A DNA stretch of 64,000 nt from NCBI GenBank assembly GCA_018263395.1, contig JAANXF010000013.1, positions 1-64,000 on the forward strand. Direction: 5' to 3'. The DNA is from Methanonatronarchaeales archaeon (lineage in GTDB: Archaea > Halobacteriota > Methanonatronarchaeia > JAANXF01). A model generated the notes under the pieces. That model did not search any database, was not told the DNA's origin, and saw nothing but the letters and a program-made list of their open reading frames with translations. This document shows positions 35,009 to 43,079 of the stretch, in pieces. Position 1 is the first letter of the stretch. Every line of letters begins with the position of its first letter. Both the position numbers and the translations under genes were made by a program.

Positions 35009-35401
35009 TTATTCGAAAGCGGCGTCGATACCGACTTTGTCGAAGTCGGAGTCGTTGGTGTAACTCTTGTCGCAGTCGAGTCGTTCGGCGGTTACGAGGT
35101 GGAGGGCGTCCTCCATGTCGAATCCTGCCTCAGCTACCAGCTCGTCGGCTCGAAGGTAGTCATTCATCGTTAGCTCTGCGACGGTGAGGTGTTTGAGGTC
35201 GTCCAGGAGCTCCAGCATCGTCTCCCGGTCGTAGTTCTCGGCCTCGTTCTTCAGGACGACGTGGATTATCCACGGAGTGAGGGCTGAAGTGGCGGCTCGC
35301 TCCCCTCCCTCGATACGTCCCACGATTTCTCTGGCCGTATCGCCGAACTCCGGGTGGTCGATGAGCCAGTAGATCAGGACGTTTACATCGACGTATTTCA
35401 A
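35009..35401 (-). CDS. vapC: VapC-type PIN-domain toxin
   Basis: 130 residues. The PIN acidic residues are in YVDVNVLIYWL, near KNEAENYD, and in DMEDALHLVTAE and TNDSDF. PIN toxins of this kind cut tRNA or rRNA. The ATG overlaps the antitoxin stop (ATGA), the standard antitoxin-toxin order. Active-site residues look intact. Confidence 0.88.
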   Translation of the reverse strand: MKYVDVNVLIYWLIDHPEFGDTAREIVGRIEGGERAATSALTPWIIHVVLKNEAENYDRETMLELLDDLKHLTVAELTMNDYLRADELVAEAGFDMEDALHLVTAERLDCDKSYTNDSDFDKVGIDAAFE

Positions 35402-35643
35402 GCGTCGGCCTCTTTTTGGGTGTACTCCTCCGTTTTCTCGTCGATCTCCTCCGCCGAGAGCGGTGGCGCCCTGAAGGCGCCTCTGCCTCTTTCCGCGACG
35501 GGCTCTGTTCTCTCGATGACGAGGTGTCCCTCCTCTACGTGGGCCTCTACGAACGCTCCCTCCTCTACGTGGGCCTCCCGACGTAACTCGACCGGGAGGT
35601 AGATTCTCCCCTGCTCGTCAACCTTGACTCTGGCCTTCCCCAT
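35398..35643 (-). CDS. vapB: AbrB/SpoVT-type antitoxin
   Basis: 81 residues from MGKARVKVDEQGRIYLP, the swapped-hairpin DNA-binding fold. MLGIM four codons upstream (35655) is an alternative start. EAHVEEG occurs twice in a row (residues about 23 to 37), from a short nucleotide duplication (CTCCTCTACGTGGGCCT), an odd insertion near the fold's core. The tail (EEIDEKTEEYTQK) would wrap the toxin. Confidence 0.85.
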   Translation of the reverse strand: MGKARVKVDEQGRIYLPVELRREAHVEEGAFVEAHVEEGHLVIERTEPVAERGRGAFRAPPLSAEEIDEKTEEYTQKEADA

Positions 35644-35755
35644 GATTCCAAGCATGGATGTTTTTCCATAAACTTATAATTTACCAAAAGTTCTAACTAT
35701 GGTAACGGCCGGGACGCTTGGAAAACTTGTGGCGAACCCGTATTTGTATGTTCCG

Positions 35756-37132
35756 TCACCTCCCCTCAACGAACACCGGCCCCTCCCCGAGCTCCAGCTC
35801 CTCCGCTGTCGTCTCCGTCTCCGTGCCGTCAACCTCCGTCACGGTGACGGGGCCGGAGAGTTCTGCCGGGGCTTCGGAGCTGCCCCACAGGACGTAGACT
35901 TCCCGCCCCTCCACCGTGAATTTGTAGGCGCCCTCCTCCAGCTTCTCCACTGCCGTGAATTCGTCGAGTTTCTCCACCATCGTGCCGTAGGCGTGGTACG
36001 GGACCTGCTTCTCTCCCCGGAGGAGCAGAGAGGTCTCGAGGTCACCGGGGGACTTCGTGAGGCCGACGTAGACTATTTTCTGGGCACCAGCGGCGTAGGC
36101 CCGGACGAAGCTCTTCGTGATGTAGTCCGCCCATTCCTCGGGGGAGAGCCGGTCCCTGCCGAGGGCCCGGGCGGAGTACTGGGCCTCTGTCACCCAGAAC
36201 GGCTTTTCCACGTCGTTCTCGTCGAGGAAGGTGGCGTACTTCGAGGCGTAGAGATCGTAGGACTCCAGGCCGATGGAGTGGACGTTGGCGATGTCGAAAT
36301 ACTGGGCGCCGCCGAGGTCGTAGACCTCTTCCCAGAAGTCGGCGGTCTCGTGCTCGGCGGAGGCGGCGCCGCCCTGCACCACGGTGGCGTCCGGGTCGGC
36401 TGCCTCCACGGCTCCATGGGTGGCGCGAAGAATCTCGAAATAGTCCGGCGGTGTCCCGGTGAAGAATGTTAGCTCTTCCTGCATGGATGGCTCGTTGGAG
36501 ACCTCCCAGTACCTCACCGGGTACTTCAGGCCCGGCATGTCGTCCACGCCATCGCCGTCGTACCGCTCCACCGCCCTGCGTACGAACTCGCGGTAGGCCT
36601 CCAGGTCGCACGGCGGCCCGCGGTATCTGCCTAGCTCCCGGAACTCCCGGGCCCGGTCCTCCGGTAGGGGGGTCCGGCACCGGGACTGGTCCCATTCGGC
36701 GTAGGGCCAGAGCGTGACGATGAGGTTGAAGCCGTGGCCCTGCGCCTCCTTTACAGCGCGGTCCGTCCGGCTCCAGTCGTATTGTCCGGGCTCCCGCTCC
36801 ACCTCGCCCCAAATGAACGCGCCGGGATGGGGCCGGGACCATCGGGCGCCGAGATCAGCGGCCTCTCCGTACGCATCCTCCGGATGCATGAAGCCGAAAT
36901 GAGAGTCCTCACCGGGAAGGGTGGTGCTCACCCCCGAGGGCTGTGTGTCCTCCGGCGGTCTCTCCGTCTCCGGAAGCGGGGAACCGATTGGCGAGCTCTC
37001 CGGAGATGTGTCTCGTTCTCCGGGCGTCACGTCGGGGCCGGAGTCGGTGGTGCATCCCGCCACTAGGACGAGGAGGGCCACCGCGAGAACGACAGCGACG
37101 AGGCGAGAGGTTCGGTGTCTGGCCACGGACAC
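35756..37132 (-). CDS. Lipoprotein glycoside hydrolase, clan GH-A-like
   Basis: About 458 residues from GTG (VSVARHRTS). The signal peptide ends with a lipobox-like LVLVAGC. A Pro/Ser/Thr linker follows, then a TIM-barrel hydrolase. The acid/base glutamate is in RYWEVSNEPS and the nucleophile in FWVTEAQYS, the spacing of clan A (GH39, GH5, GH53-like). It would act on polysaccharide outside the cell. GTATG..TAAGCTTAATTAG upstream is a likely TATA region. It lies at the right edge of the accessory segment; substrate unknown. Confidence 0.8.
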   Translation of the reverse strand: MSVARHRTSRLVAVVLAVALLVLVAGCTTDSGPDVTPGERDTSPESSPIGSPLPETERPPEDTQPSGVSTTLPGEDSHFGFMHPEDAYGEAADLGARWSRPHPGAFIWGEVEREPGQYDWSRTDRAVKEAQGHGFNLIVTLWPYAEWDQSRCRTPLPEDRAREFRELGRYRGPPCDLEAYREFVRRAVERYDGDGVDDMPGLKYPVRYWEVSNEPSMQEELTFFTGTPPDYFEILRATHGAVEAADPDATVVQGGAASAEHETADFWEEVYDLGGAQYFDIANVHSIGLESYDLYASKYATFLDENDVEKPFWVTEAQYSARALGRDRLSPEEWADYITKSFVRAYAAGAQKIVYVGLTKSPGDLETSLLLRGEKQVPYHAYGTMVEKLDEFTAVEKLEEGAYKFTVEGREVYVLWGSSEAPAELSGPVTVTEVDGTETETTAEELELGEGPVFVEGR

Positions 37133-37215
37133 ACTTCTAATTAAGCTTACATAAGCGTATCTGAGGTGGTCATGGTCGTCAACCATTTACTCCTCAGGGA
37201 AGAGGTAGACGGAAG

Positions 37216-38367
37216 TTGCACCTCACGCGCGAGGAGGAGTCGGTCCTCGACGGAGAGCAGGGTCCCGGGGCCGCAAAGTGCATGGAGATTCTGGCGGCGC
37301 TGGGAGACGTCTACGGAGCGGACCGTTTGATACCGGTGGAGTCGGTACAGGTCGCCGGCGTCTCATACCGAACCGTGGGGGAGGCCGGGCTGGAGTTCCT
37401 CGAGGACCTCGCGGCCAGCGGCGCCTCGGCCACGGTGCCGTCCAGGCTGAACCCTGCCGGGATGGACCTGGAGCGCTGGAGGGAGATGGGGGTCCCGGCG
37501 GGTTTCGCGGAGAGGCAGCTCCGCGTCGTCGAGGCCTACCGCTCCATCGGGGTCGAGCCGGCCTGCACCTGCACCCCCTACTACCTGGAGGAGCCCGGGC
37601 TCGGCGACCACCTCGCGTGGAGCGAGTCCTCCGCAGTCAGCCACTCCAACTCCGTCCTCGGCGCCCGCACGAACAGGGAGGGGGGACCCAGCGCCCTGGC
37701 CGCCGCCGTGGTCGGGAGGACGCCGAACTACGGACTGCACCTCGACGAGAACCGGGTTCCGGACGTCAGGGTCGAGACGGGTTACGAGCCCGAGGGGACG
37801 GCGGGCTACGGGGCGCTCGGCGTGGCGGCCGGCGAGGCCCTGGGAAACCGGGTCCCGGTCCTTGACCTGGGGTCGCCGAGCCGGGACGAGCTGAAGTCAC
37901 TCGGAGCCGCCATGGCGTCCACCGGCTCCGTCGCGCTCTACCACGTCGAGGGCGTCACTCCGGAGGTGGGCTCCATGGAGTACGAGGTCGAGGAGACCAT
38001 CCGCGTGGAGGAGCCGGAGCTGGAGGTCGGGGACGACGTCGACCTCGTCGCCCTAGGATGCCCCCACCTCAGTGGCGAAGAACTGCGGCGCGCCGCGGAG
38101 GGCCTGGAGGAGGTCTCGACGCCCATTTGGCTCTTCGTCTCCGCCGCGGTGAGGGGGCTTAACCCGGAGGCCGCGGAGATGCTGGAGGGGGCCGGGGCCC
38201 GGGTGTTCACAGACACCTGCATGGTGGTGTCGCCGCTGGACGAAATGGGTTACCGCAGGGTACTCGTGGACAGCGGCAAGGCCTACACATATCTCCCCGG
38301 GCTAACCGGCGTCGAGGCCCGGTTCGCGTCGACGGAGAGGTGCCTGGAGGTTGCCGCAGGTGGCTGA
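37216..38367 (+). CDS. Phosphomevalonate dehydratase large subunit (aconitase X)
   Basis: 383 residues from a TTG start. LTREEESVLDGEQGPGAAKCMEIL and ACTCTPYYLEEP are aconitase-X signatures, with cysteines for an iron-sulfur cluster at ACTCTP and GCPHLSGEEL and TDTCMVV. SESSAVSHSNSVLGARTNREGG is the substrate loop. Archaeal members dehydrate (R)-5-phosphomevalonate to trans-anhydromevalonate phosphate. The small-subunit gene overlaps the end. Confidence 0.93.
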   Translation: MHLTREEESVLDGEQGPGAAKCMEILAALGDVYGADRLIPVESVQVAGVSYRTVGEAGLEFLEDLAASGASATVPSRLNPAGMDLERWREMGVPAGFAERQLRVVEAYRSIGVEPACTCTPYYLEEPGLGDHLAWSESSAVSHSNSVLGARTNREGGPSALAAAVVGRTPNYGLHLDENRVPDVRVETGYEPEGTAGYGALGVAAGEALGNRVPVLDLGSPSRDELKSLGAAMASTGSVALYHVEGVTPEVGSMEYEVEETIRVEEPELEVGDDVDLVALGCPHLSGEELRRAAEGLEEVSTPIWLFVSAAVRGLNPEAAEMLEGAGARVFTDTCMVVSPLDEMGYRRVLVDSGKAYTYLPGLTGVEARFASTERCLEVAAGG

Positions 38368-38758
38368 AATCCTTAGGGGAAGGGGACTCTCCCGGGGCGT
38401 CGCGAAGGGCGAGCTCCTGCTTGCGACCGATGCCCTCTCATTCCTCGGCGGCGTCGACCCGGAGACCGGCGTCATAGTGGAGAGGGGGCACGACGCGGAG
38501 GGGCGCAGCGTCGCGGACAGGGTACTGGCGTTTCCCCGGGGCAAGGGCTCCACGGTCGGGTCGTACGTCCTGTACCAGCTGGAGAGGAACGGAGTCGCTC
38601 CCGCCGCCGTTATAAACGAGGAGTCCGAGGCCATCGTGGCCGTCGGCGCCGTGATGGCCGGCATCCCGCTCGTGGACGGCGTCGCACTCTCGGACCTGGT
38701 GGACGGCTCGAGCGTGAGGGTCGACGGCTCATCCGGCACCGTCGAGGTCCTGGGTTAG
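38360..38758 (+). CDS. Phosphomevalonate dehydratase small subunit (AcnX swivel)
   Basis: 132 residues from a GTG inside the end of the large-subunit gene; TTG at 38351 is an alternative. GRGLSRGVAKGELLLATDALSFLGGVDPETG and FPRGKGSTVGSYVLYQL are the swivel-domain signatures, including the swivelling PxGKGST loop. It pairs with the large subunit. Together with the UbiD/UbiX genes 6 kb away it supplies the archaeal route to isopentenyl phosphate. Confidence 0.93.
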   Translation: MAEILRGRGLSRGVAKGELLLATDALSFLGGVDPETGVIVERGHDAEGRSVADRVLAFPRGKGSTVGSYVLYQLERNGVAPAAVINEESEAIVAVGAVMAGIPLVDGVALSDLVDGSSVRVDGSSGTVEVLG

Positions 38759-38797
38759 ATGGGGAACCTTCTTTTCCGGCCGCACTGATTAACCGGC

Positions 38798-39436
38798 ATG
38801 AACCTCCTCCTCCTGACGGACGTCCACGGCGCAGTCGACCGGCTGGAGAGAATCATCGAGACCGCCGGAGAGGTGGATTACGTTCTGCTGGCCGGCGACC
38901 TGACCGACTTCGGGCCTCCCGGGGTGGCGGAGGAGGTCGTAGACGTGCTGCAGGAGGCGGCGCCGGTCCTCGCGGTTCCGGGGAACTGCGACCCGGACGG
39001 GGTGGACGACGTCCTGGAGGAGAGGGGGGTCCAAGTCGACGGCAGAATCGCGCGGATGGACGGGTACCAGGTGGCGGGTCTTGGGGGCTCCAACCCGACG
39101 CCGTTCAACACGGACAGGGAGTTCACGGAGGAGGAGCTCGCGGAGAGGCTGGAGGTAGCGTCGGACGCCGAGGACCCGTGGATACTGGTGACCCACGCGC
39201 CCCCGAAGAACAGCCTCGACCTGACCCAGGGGGCCCACGTCGGCAGCAGCGCCGTCTTCGACGCCGTGGAGAGGAGGGCCCCCGTCCTGGTGGCCACGGG
39301 CCACGTCCACGAGTCGAGGGGCGACATGTTCCTCGGAGGCTCCCTCGTGGTGAACCCCGGTCCGGCGATGAGCGGCAGGGGAGCCGTGGTGACGCTGAAC
39401 GGGGATCCCGAGGTCAGGTACCTTAAGGTAAAGTAG
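38798..39436 (+). CDS. Calcineurin-like metallophosphoesterase (YfcE/MJ0936-like)
   Basis: 212 residues. Metal-binding motifs are in order: LTDVHGAVDRL, LLAGDLTDFGP, VPGNCDPDG, VTHAPPKN, and ATGHVHES. Small archaeal enzymes of this type hydrolyse phosphodiesters or nucleotides. It follows the dehydratase genes by 39 bases on the same strand, with a likely shared or adjacent promoter. Confidence 0.9.
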   Translation: MNLLLLTDVHGAVDRLERIIETAGEVDYVLLAGDLTDFGPPGVAEEVVDVLQEAAPVLAVPGNCDPDGVDDVLEERGVQVDGRIARMDGYQVAGLGGSNPTPFNTDREFTEEELAERLEVASDAEDPWILVTHAPPKNSLDLTQGAHVGSSAVFDAVERRAPVLVATGHVHESRGDMFLGGSLVVNPGPAMSGRGAVVTLNGDPEVRYLKVK

Positions 39437-39439
39437 GGC

Positions 39440-39946
39440 CTATCCCTCGAACAGGAGCTCCAGGTAGGACCTCCGCTCGAAACGCTCCGCACCCATATCG
39501 ACGAGCAGTTCCCTGAGCCGGTCCCGCAGGTACTCCAGCTCCTCCTCCGGGCCCCCCGTCTCGGCCTCGACGTAGACGGGCAGCCCCTCCACCCGGTCCA
39601 CCGTTACGGTGAACCCCTCGACCTCGAAGACCGCCCTCCTCTTCACGACGGCGGGAAGGGGCTCGAAGCCCAGTCGCTCCAGCACTTCGGCGACTTCGAC
39701 CCCGGCCGGGGTCTCGACCTCCAGTCGGCTCTTGCTCTCCGCGTCAATTTTTGGGCCCTTGTAGGCGAGGAGAAGGGAGCCGTCCTCCTCCCTGACCCTG
39801 AGGGCTTCGTCGGTTTCGCCGAAGTCCCAGCAGGGATGTGCGTAGTACATGTCGACCTGTTTTTTCTCAAAAATCCTCTCTCCCCTCTCCCTGACGTTCC
39901 TCAGCAGCTCGTCGGTCGCCTCGGCCTTCACCTCTATCTCCAGCAT
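39440..39946 (-). CDS. CYTH-domain (CyaB-like) phosphohydrolase
   Basis: 168 residues. It opens with EIEVKAE, the ExExK motif of the CYTH family, followed by the beta-barrel strands with alternating charged residues (LRVREEDGSLLLAYKGPK, SRLEVETPAG, KRRAVFEV, VTVDRVEGLPVYVEAE). Archaeal members hydrolyse triphosphates. Convergent with the phosphoesterase gene, 3 bases apart. Confidence 0.9.
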   Translation of the reverse strand: MLEIEVKAEATDELLRNVRERGERIFEKKQVDMYYAHPCWDFGETDEALRVREEDGSLLLAYKGPKIDAESKSRLEVETPAGVEVAEVLERLGFEPLPAVVKRRAVFEVEGFTVTVDRVEGLPVYVEAETGGPEEELEYLRDRLRELLVDMGAERFERRSYLELLFEG

Positions 39947-40012
39947 CCGGTTTAAGCTGACGCCCCCTTCGGAAAACTATTTGGAGGACCTGACCGAAAG
40001 AGGGCAGCACGC

Positions 40013-40771
40013 ATGGAGAATGGCGACTTCGTGAGGGTTTCGTTTACCGGTAGAGTGAAGGACGGACCCGTTTTCGAGACAACCGACGAGGAGGTGGCCG
40101 AGGAGGAGGGAATCTTCGACGAGGACAAGGAGTACGGCCCCAGGGTCGTGGTCCTGGGCCAGAACACCCTTCTCCCCGGACTGGAGAAGGCCATTCTGGA
40201 GGCGGAGGTGGAGGACTCCGGCGAGGCAGAGATTCCTCCCGAGGAGGCGTTCGGTGAGCGCAGGGAGGCGGCCGTCATCTCCTTATCGAAGCGGGAGTAC
40301 GACTCCAGGTTCGACCAGCCAGCGAGGCGAGGCACCCGGGTCGAGATGGAGGGAAACACCGGCACGATAATATCCACTGTCGGGGGACACGTCAGGATCG
40401 ACTTCAACCACCCCCTCGCCGGGGAGACCGTGGTTTACGAGTACGAGGTTCTCGAGGAGGTGGAGGACCCCGTCGAAAAGGTGGAGTCCGCTCTGGAAAA
40501 CTCCACAGGCAGCCCGGGCAGCGAGTTCGACATCGAGTTCGAGGACGGAGCCCTGGAGATTCGGCCCCCTATGCCGGAGTTTCCAAAACAGGGATGGCTG
40601 CTCGGCAAGGGCCGCATGGCGGACACCATTCTCTCTGCCATCGACGTGGACGAGGTCAGGTTCGTCGAGTCGTTCCGGAGCCCCGAGGCTTCCGGAGATG
40701 CCGAGGAGACGGTGGATGAGCCCGCCGAACCCGAGGCAGAGGCCCCCGACGAGGGCCCCGGAGAGGAATAG
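40013..40771 (+). CDS. FKBP-type (SlyD-like) peptidyl-prolyl isomerase
   Basis: 252 residues. The FKBP core is FVRVSFTGRVKDGPVFETT and GQNTLLPGLEKAILEAEVEDSGEAEIPPEEAFGER, with the flap domain inserted (GTRVEMEGNTGTIISTVGG) as in SlyD. A C-terminal domain of about 90 residues follows, as in archaeal long FKBPs, then a very acidic tail (EPAEPEAEAPDEGPGEE). It catalyses proline isomerisation and acts as a chaperone. Confidence 0.92.
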   Translation: MENGDFVRVSFTGRVKDGPVFETTDEEVAEEEGIFDEDKEYGPRVVVLGQNTLLPGLEKAILEAEVEDSGEAEIPPEEAFGERREAAVISLSKREYDSRFDQPARRGTRVEMEGNTGTIISTVGGHVRIDFNHPLAGETVVYEYEVLEEVEDPVEKVESALENSTGSPGSEFDIEFEDGALEIRPPMPEFPKQGWLLGKGRMADTILSAIDVDEVRFVESFRSPEASGDAEETVDEPAEPEAEAPDEGPGEE

Positions 40772-40775
40772 TCCC

Positions 40776-41213
40776 CTACTCTCCCCGCAGCTTCACGACC
40801 TGGAGGTCGATACCCAGCGGGCAGTCCGATTTGGTTGAACCAACGACGTCCTCGATTACCAGCTTCCGGCCGTCGACGCCGCCAGGGTGACAGATGGTCC
40901 ACACCTCGCAGTCGTCCGTGCACCCGTTCGGCGGAGAGACGGAAACCCTGGAGCCCCTGACGGCCTTCTTTGACGGGACCGCCGCCTCGATCGCGGTCTC
41001 CTCGACCTCAACTGCGTTCACACCGCCCTCGTGCAGTGGGCACTTCTGAACCCTTCCGTCCCTCAGGCCGACCACCCTGTACCGCCTGCCCGCCACGAGG
41101 GCTCCGCACGTCCTGCGCAGGGAACAAGAATAGCACTGCTCCTGTGTGCCCTCGAAAACGAACTCCTCACCCTCTCTCGCGTTCAGCTTTCCTATGAGAG
41201 TAACCCTGGACAT
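40776..41213 (-). CDS. UPF0179 Cys-rich protein
   Basis: 145 residues. QCYSCSLRRTCGALVAGRRYRVV and KCPLHEGGVNAVEVEE match UPF0179, an archaeal family with conserved cysteines likely to bind metal. Further Cys pairs are CTDDCEVWTIC and SDCPLG. No function is known. Its ATG follows the egsA stop directly, so the two are co-transcribed. Confidence 0.88.
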   Translation of the reverse strand: MSRVTLIGKLNAREGEEFVFEGTQEQCYSCSLRRTCGALVAGRRYRVVGLRDGRVQKCPLHEGGVNAVEVEETAIEAAVPSKKAVRGSRVSVSPPNGCTDDCEVWTICHPGGVDGRKLVIEDVVGSTKSDCPLGIDLQVVKLRGE

Positions 41214-42248
41214 CTATATCACACCGGTATCCTCGGCGACCCTCTCGGCCGCCTCCCTCGTTATTCCATCGCTCCCCAATATTGTATACCTCCCGGGCCG
41301 GACGGAGTGGGCGGTGGTCAGGGCATCCAAGAGGACGTCCCCGTCGACCCCGAGTCCCTCGGCGTCCAGCGGGGCTCCCAGTGTCTCCAGGGCGTCCCTG
41401 ATCGTTTCCCAGTCACCGTTGTGGAGGTACATCGTCAGGATCGAGCCCACCCCGCACTGCTCGCCGTGAAGCGCGGCGCCGGGGGCTATGGAATCCAGCA
41501 CGTGACTGAACATGTGCTCCGCCCCGCTCGCAGGCCTCGACGACCCGGCTATCGACATGGCGACACCGCTGCTTATCAATCCCTTCATCACGACCTTGAC
41601 TGATTCCTCCAGCCCGGGCCGAATCGAGGACGCGTTCTCGACCATTATGGTGGCCGTCATCTCGGACAGCGTCGAGGCGTAACCGCTCCTGTAATCACCC
41701 CTGAGGCGCTCAGCCAGGCTCCAGTCCAGCACAGCCGTCTTGTTGGACACTATGTCCGCGCAGCCGGAACACATCAGCCTCTCCGGCGTGTCCGCTATGA
41801 CGGACGTGTCCGCCACGACCGCGAGAGGCGCGTCTGCCGAGACGCTCTTCGACGAACCGCCTCCCCGCAGCGAGGCCCTGTTGGACGCCACGCCGTCGTG
41901 TGAAGCGGCGGTCGGGACGCTGAGGAACGGTACCCCGGTGCGGCTGGCACCGAGCTTCGCGGTGTCGATGGAGCGGCCGCCGCCGACGCCCACCAAGAAG
42001 TCGGCGTCCAGCCCGGAGACGGCCTCCACCGTCGCCTCGTCCACGCTGTCCGAAACCTCGACCTCTACCGAGAAGCCCCCCTCCGAAAGCACCTCCGCGA
42101 CCCGGTCGCCGGCGACGCGACGGGTAGTGGGTCCGGTAACGACGCCCGCCGATCCCTCCAGCCCTATGTCCAGCGCCACGGAGGCCACCCGGTCGAGCGC
42201 GTCCCTGCCTACTACGACGCTTCGGGGAAGCTGCATCTCGCGGGTCAC
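41214..42248 (-). CDS. egsA: sn-Glycerol-1-phosphate dehydrogenase
   Basis: 344 residues. VVTGPTTRRVAGDRV is the start of the nucleotide-binding domain, GVGGGRSIDTAKL the pyrophosphate loop, and PTAASHDGVASNRASL the archaeal signature. Metal ligands are provided by CSGCADIVSN..D and later His residues (AEHMFSHVLD, ALHGEQ). It reduces dihydroxyacetone phosphate to G1P, the backbone of archaeal lipids. The ATTCCTTATAGG-type AT patch upstream (about 42280) may hold the TATA box. Confidence 0.95.
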   Translation of the reverse strand: MTREMQLPRSVVVGRDALDRVASVALDIGLEGSAGVVTGPTTRRVAGDRVAEVLSEGGFSVEVEVSDSVDEATVEAVSGLDADFLVGVGGGRSIDTAKLGASRTGVPFLSVPTAASHDGVASNRASLRGGGSSKSVSADAPLAVVADTSVIADTPERLMCSGCADIVSNKTAVLDWSLAERLRGDYRSGYASTLSEMTATIMVENASSIRPGLEESVKVVMKGLISSGVAMSIAGSSRPASGAEHMFSHVLDSIAPGAALHGEQCGVGSILTMYLHNGDWETIRDALETLGAPLDAEGLGVDGDVLLDALTTAHSVRPGRYTILGSDGITREAAERVAEDTGVI

Positions 42249-42385
42249 CGTAATCGTTTAAAAAGCTACCTCTGAATCCTTATAGGTAGCGCATCCCCCC
42301 GTATGGAGGTCTCGAACGGCGGCCACCTCCCCGCCGGGGGCCTCCCCGTCAACCTTATAGCCCTCACGGACCACTCTACGCAGGT

Positions 42386-42644
42386 GGGGTCGTGGCCTAG
42401 TCCGGAAGGGCGACGGGCTCCAGCGGTACGCACCGCTTCGAAGAAGCGGGTGCTAAACCGGCCTGCCCACGCGGCAGCCCGGGATGATGAAGAACGGGTA
42501 AACCGAGCCGGGTCAGCGCAACCCGAGCGATGACGACCCGTTGGAGCACTGAACCGGTATCGGTTCAGTCCGTAGAAACCGTCAGGTTTCGAACTCTGAA
42601 CCGGAGACACCCGTTAATCGTGGGTTCAAATCCCATCGACCCCA
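42386..42644 (+). tRNA. tRNA-Trp (anticodon CCA) with 185-nt intron
   Basis: The exons give acceptor GGGGTCG/CGACCCC with discriminator A, the anticodon CCA at 42420-42422 followed by G37, and the 3' exon from A38 at 42609 with CCCGT pairing ACGGG. The T arm is GTGGG/CCCAT around TTCAAAT. The intron (about 42424-42608) lies at the canonical position after nucleotide 37 and holds a box C/D guide RNA. Confidence 0.92.
42484..42552 (+). ncRNA. Box C/D 2'-O-methylation guide in the tRNA-Trp intron
   Basis: Box C ATGATGA is at 42484-42490, box D' CCGA at 42503-42506, box C' ATGACGA at 42530-42536, and box D CTGA at 42549-42552. Upstream of box D, TTGGAGC pairs with GCTCCA(G) of the anticodon loop; the fifth base from box D faces C34. 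Upstream of D', AACGGGT pairs with ACCCGTT of the 3' exon and the fifth base faces C39. Positions 34 and 39 are the known targets of the haloarchaeal tRNA-Trp intron guide. Confidence 0.85.
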
Positions 42645-43079
42645 TGCCCAAAAAACGCCTGAAACCTCCGTGCTGAGGAACGGATCCACTCCGTAGCTCG
42701 GCCTCCCGTAGAACCGTGTCCCCTGGATTCAGCTATACTCCACTTCGCCTACCGTCCCCCAGAGTGTCTCCACGTCCCTCCACGGGCTCCGTGGCCTTTC
42801 CGTCCCTGACCGTAAGTCTGGGCACACCTCGCCCCCTCTCCGGTTCACGAGGCCCGCCGTGCGGAGGCCCCCGGAGGCGCCCAACCGGCTCCGCCCCCTC
42901 CCCGCGCACCGTCAACCAGCGGACAGGAGCGGGGTACCCCGGAATCCGGGGCCTCCTACGGCTTCGAGGGCCACCCCGATGGGCCGACCCGGCGGGGTCG
43001 CCGGCCCCGCGACCGGACGCGTCCTCGTGCAGATGGACCGGGGCCAGATATAATGTGACGGGCTCCTAATCAGTCGGCA
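42645..43079. other. Non-coding GC-rich stretch
   Basis: No gene supported; the ORFs in the track here are shadows without family features. The right end holds the TATA box of the ABC operon. Confidence 0.5.
43048..43055 (+). promoter_or_regulatory. TATA box of the ABC transporter operon
   Basis: GATATAAT is about 28 bases before the GTG start, implying a nearly leaderless transcript. Confidence 0.55.
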
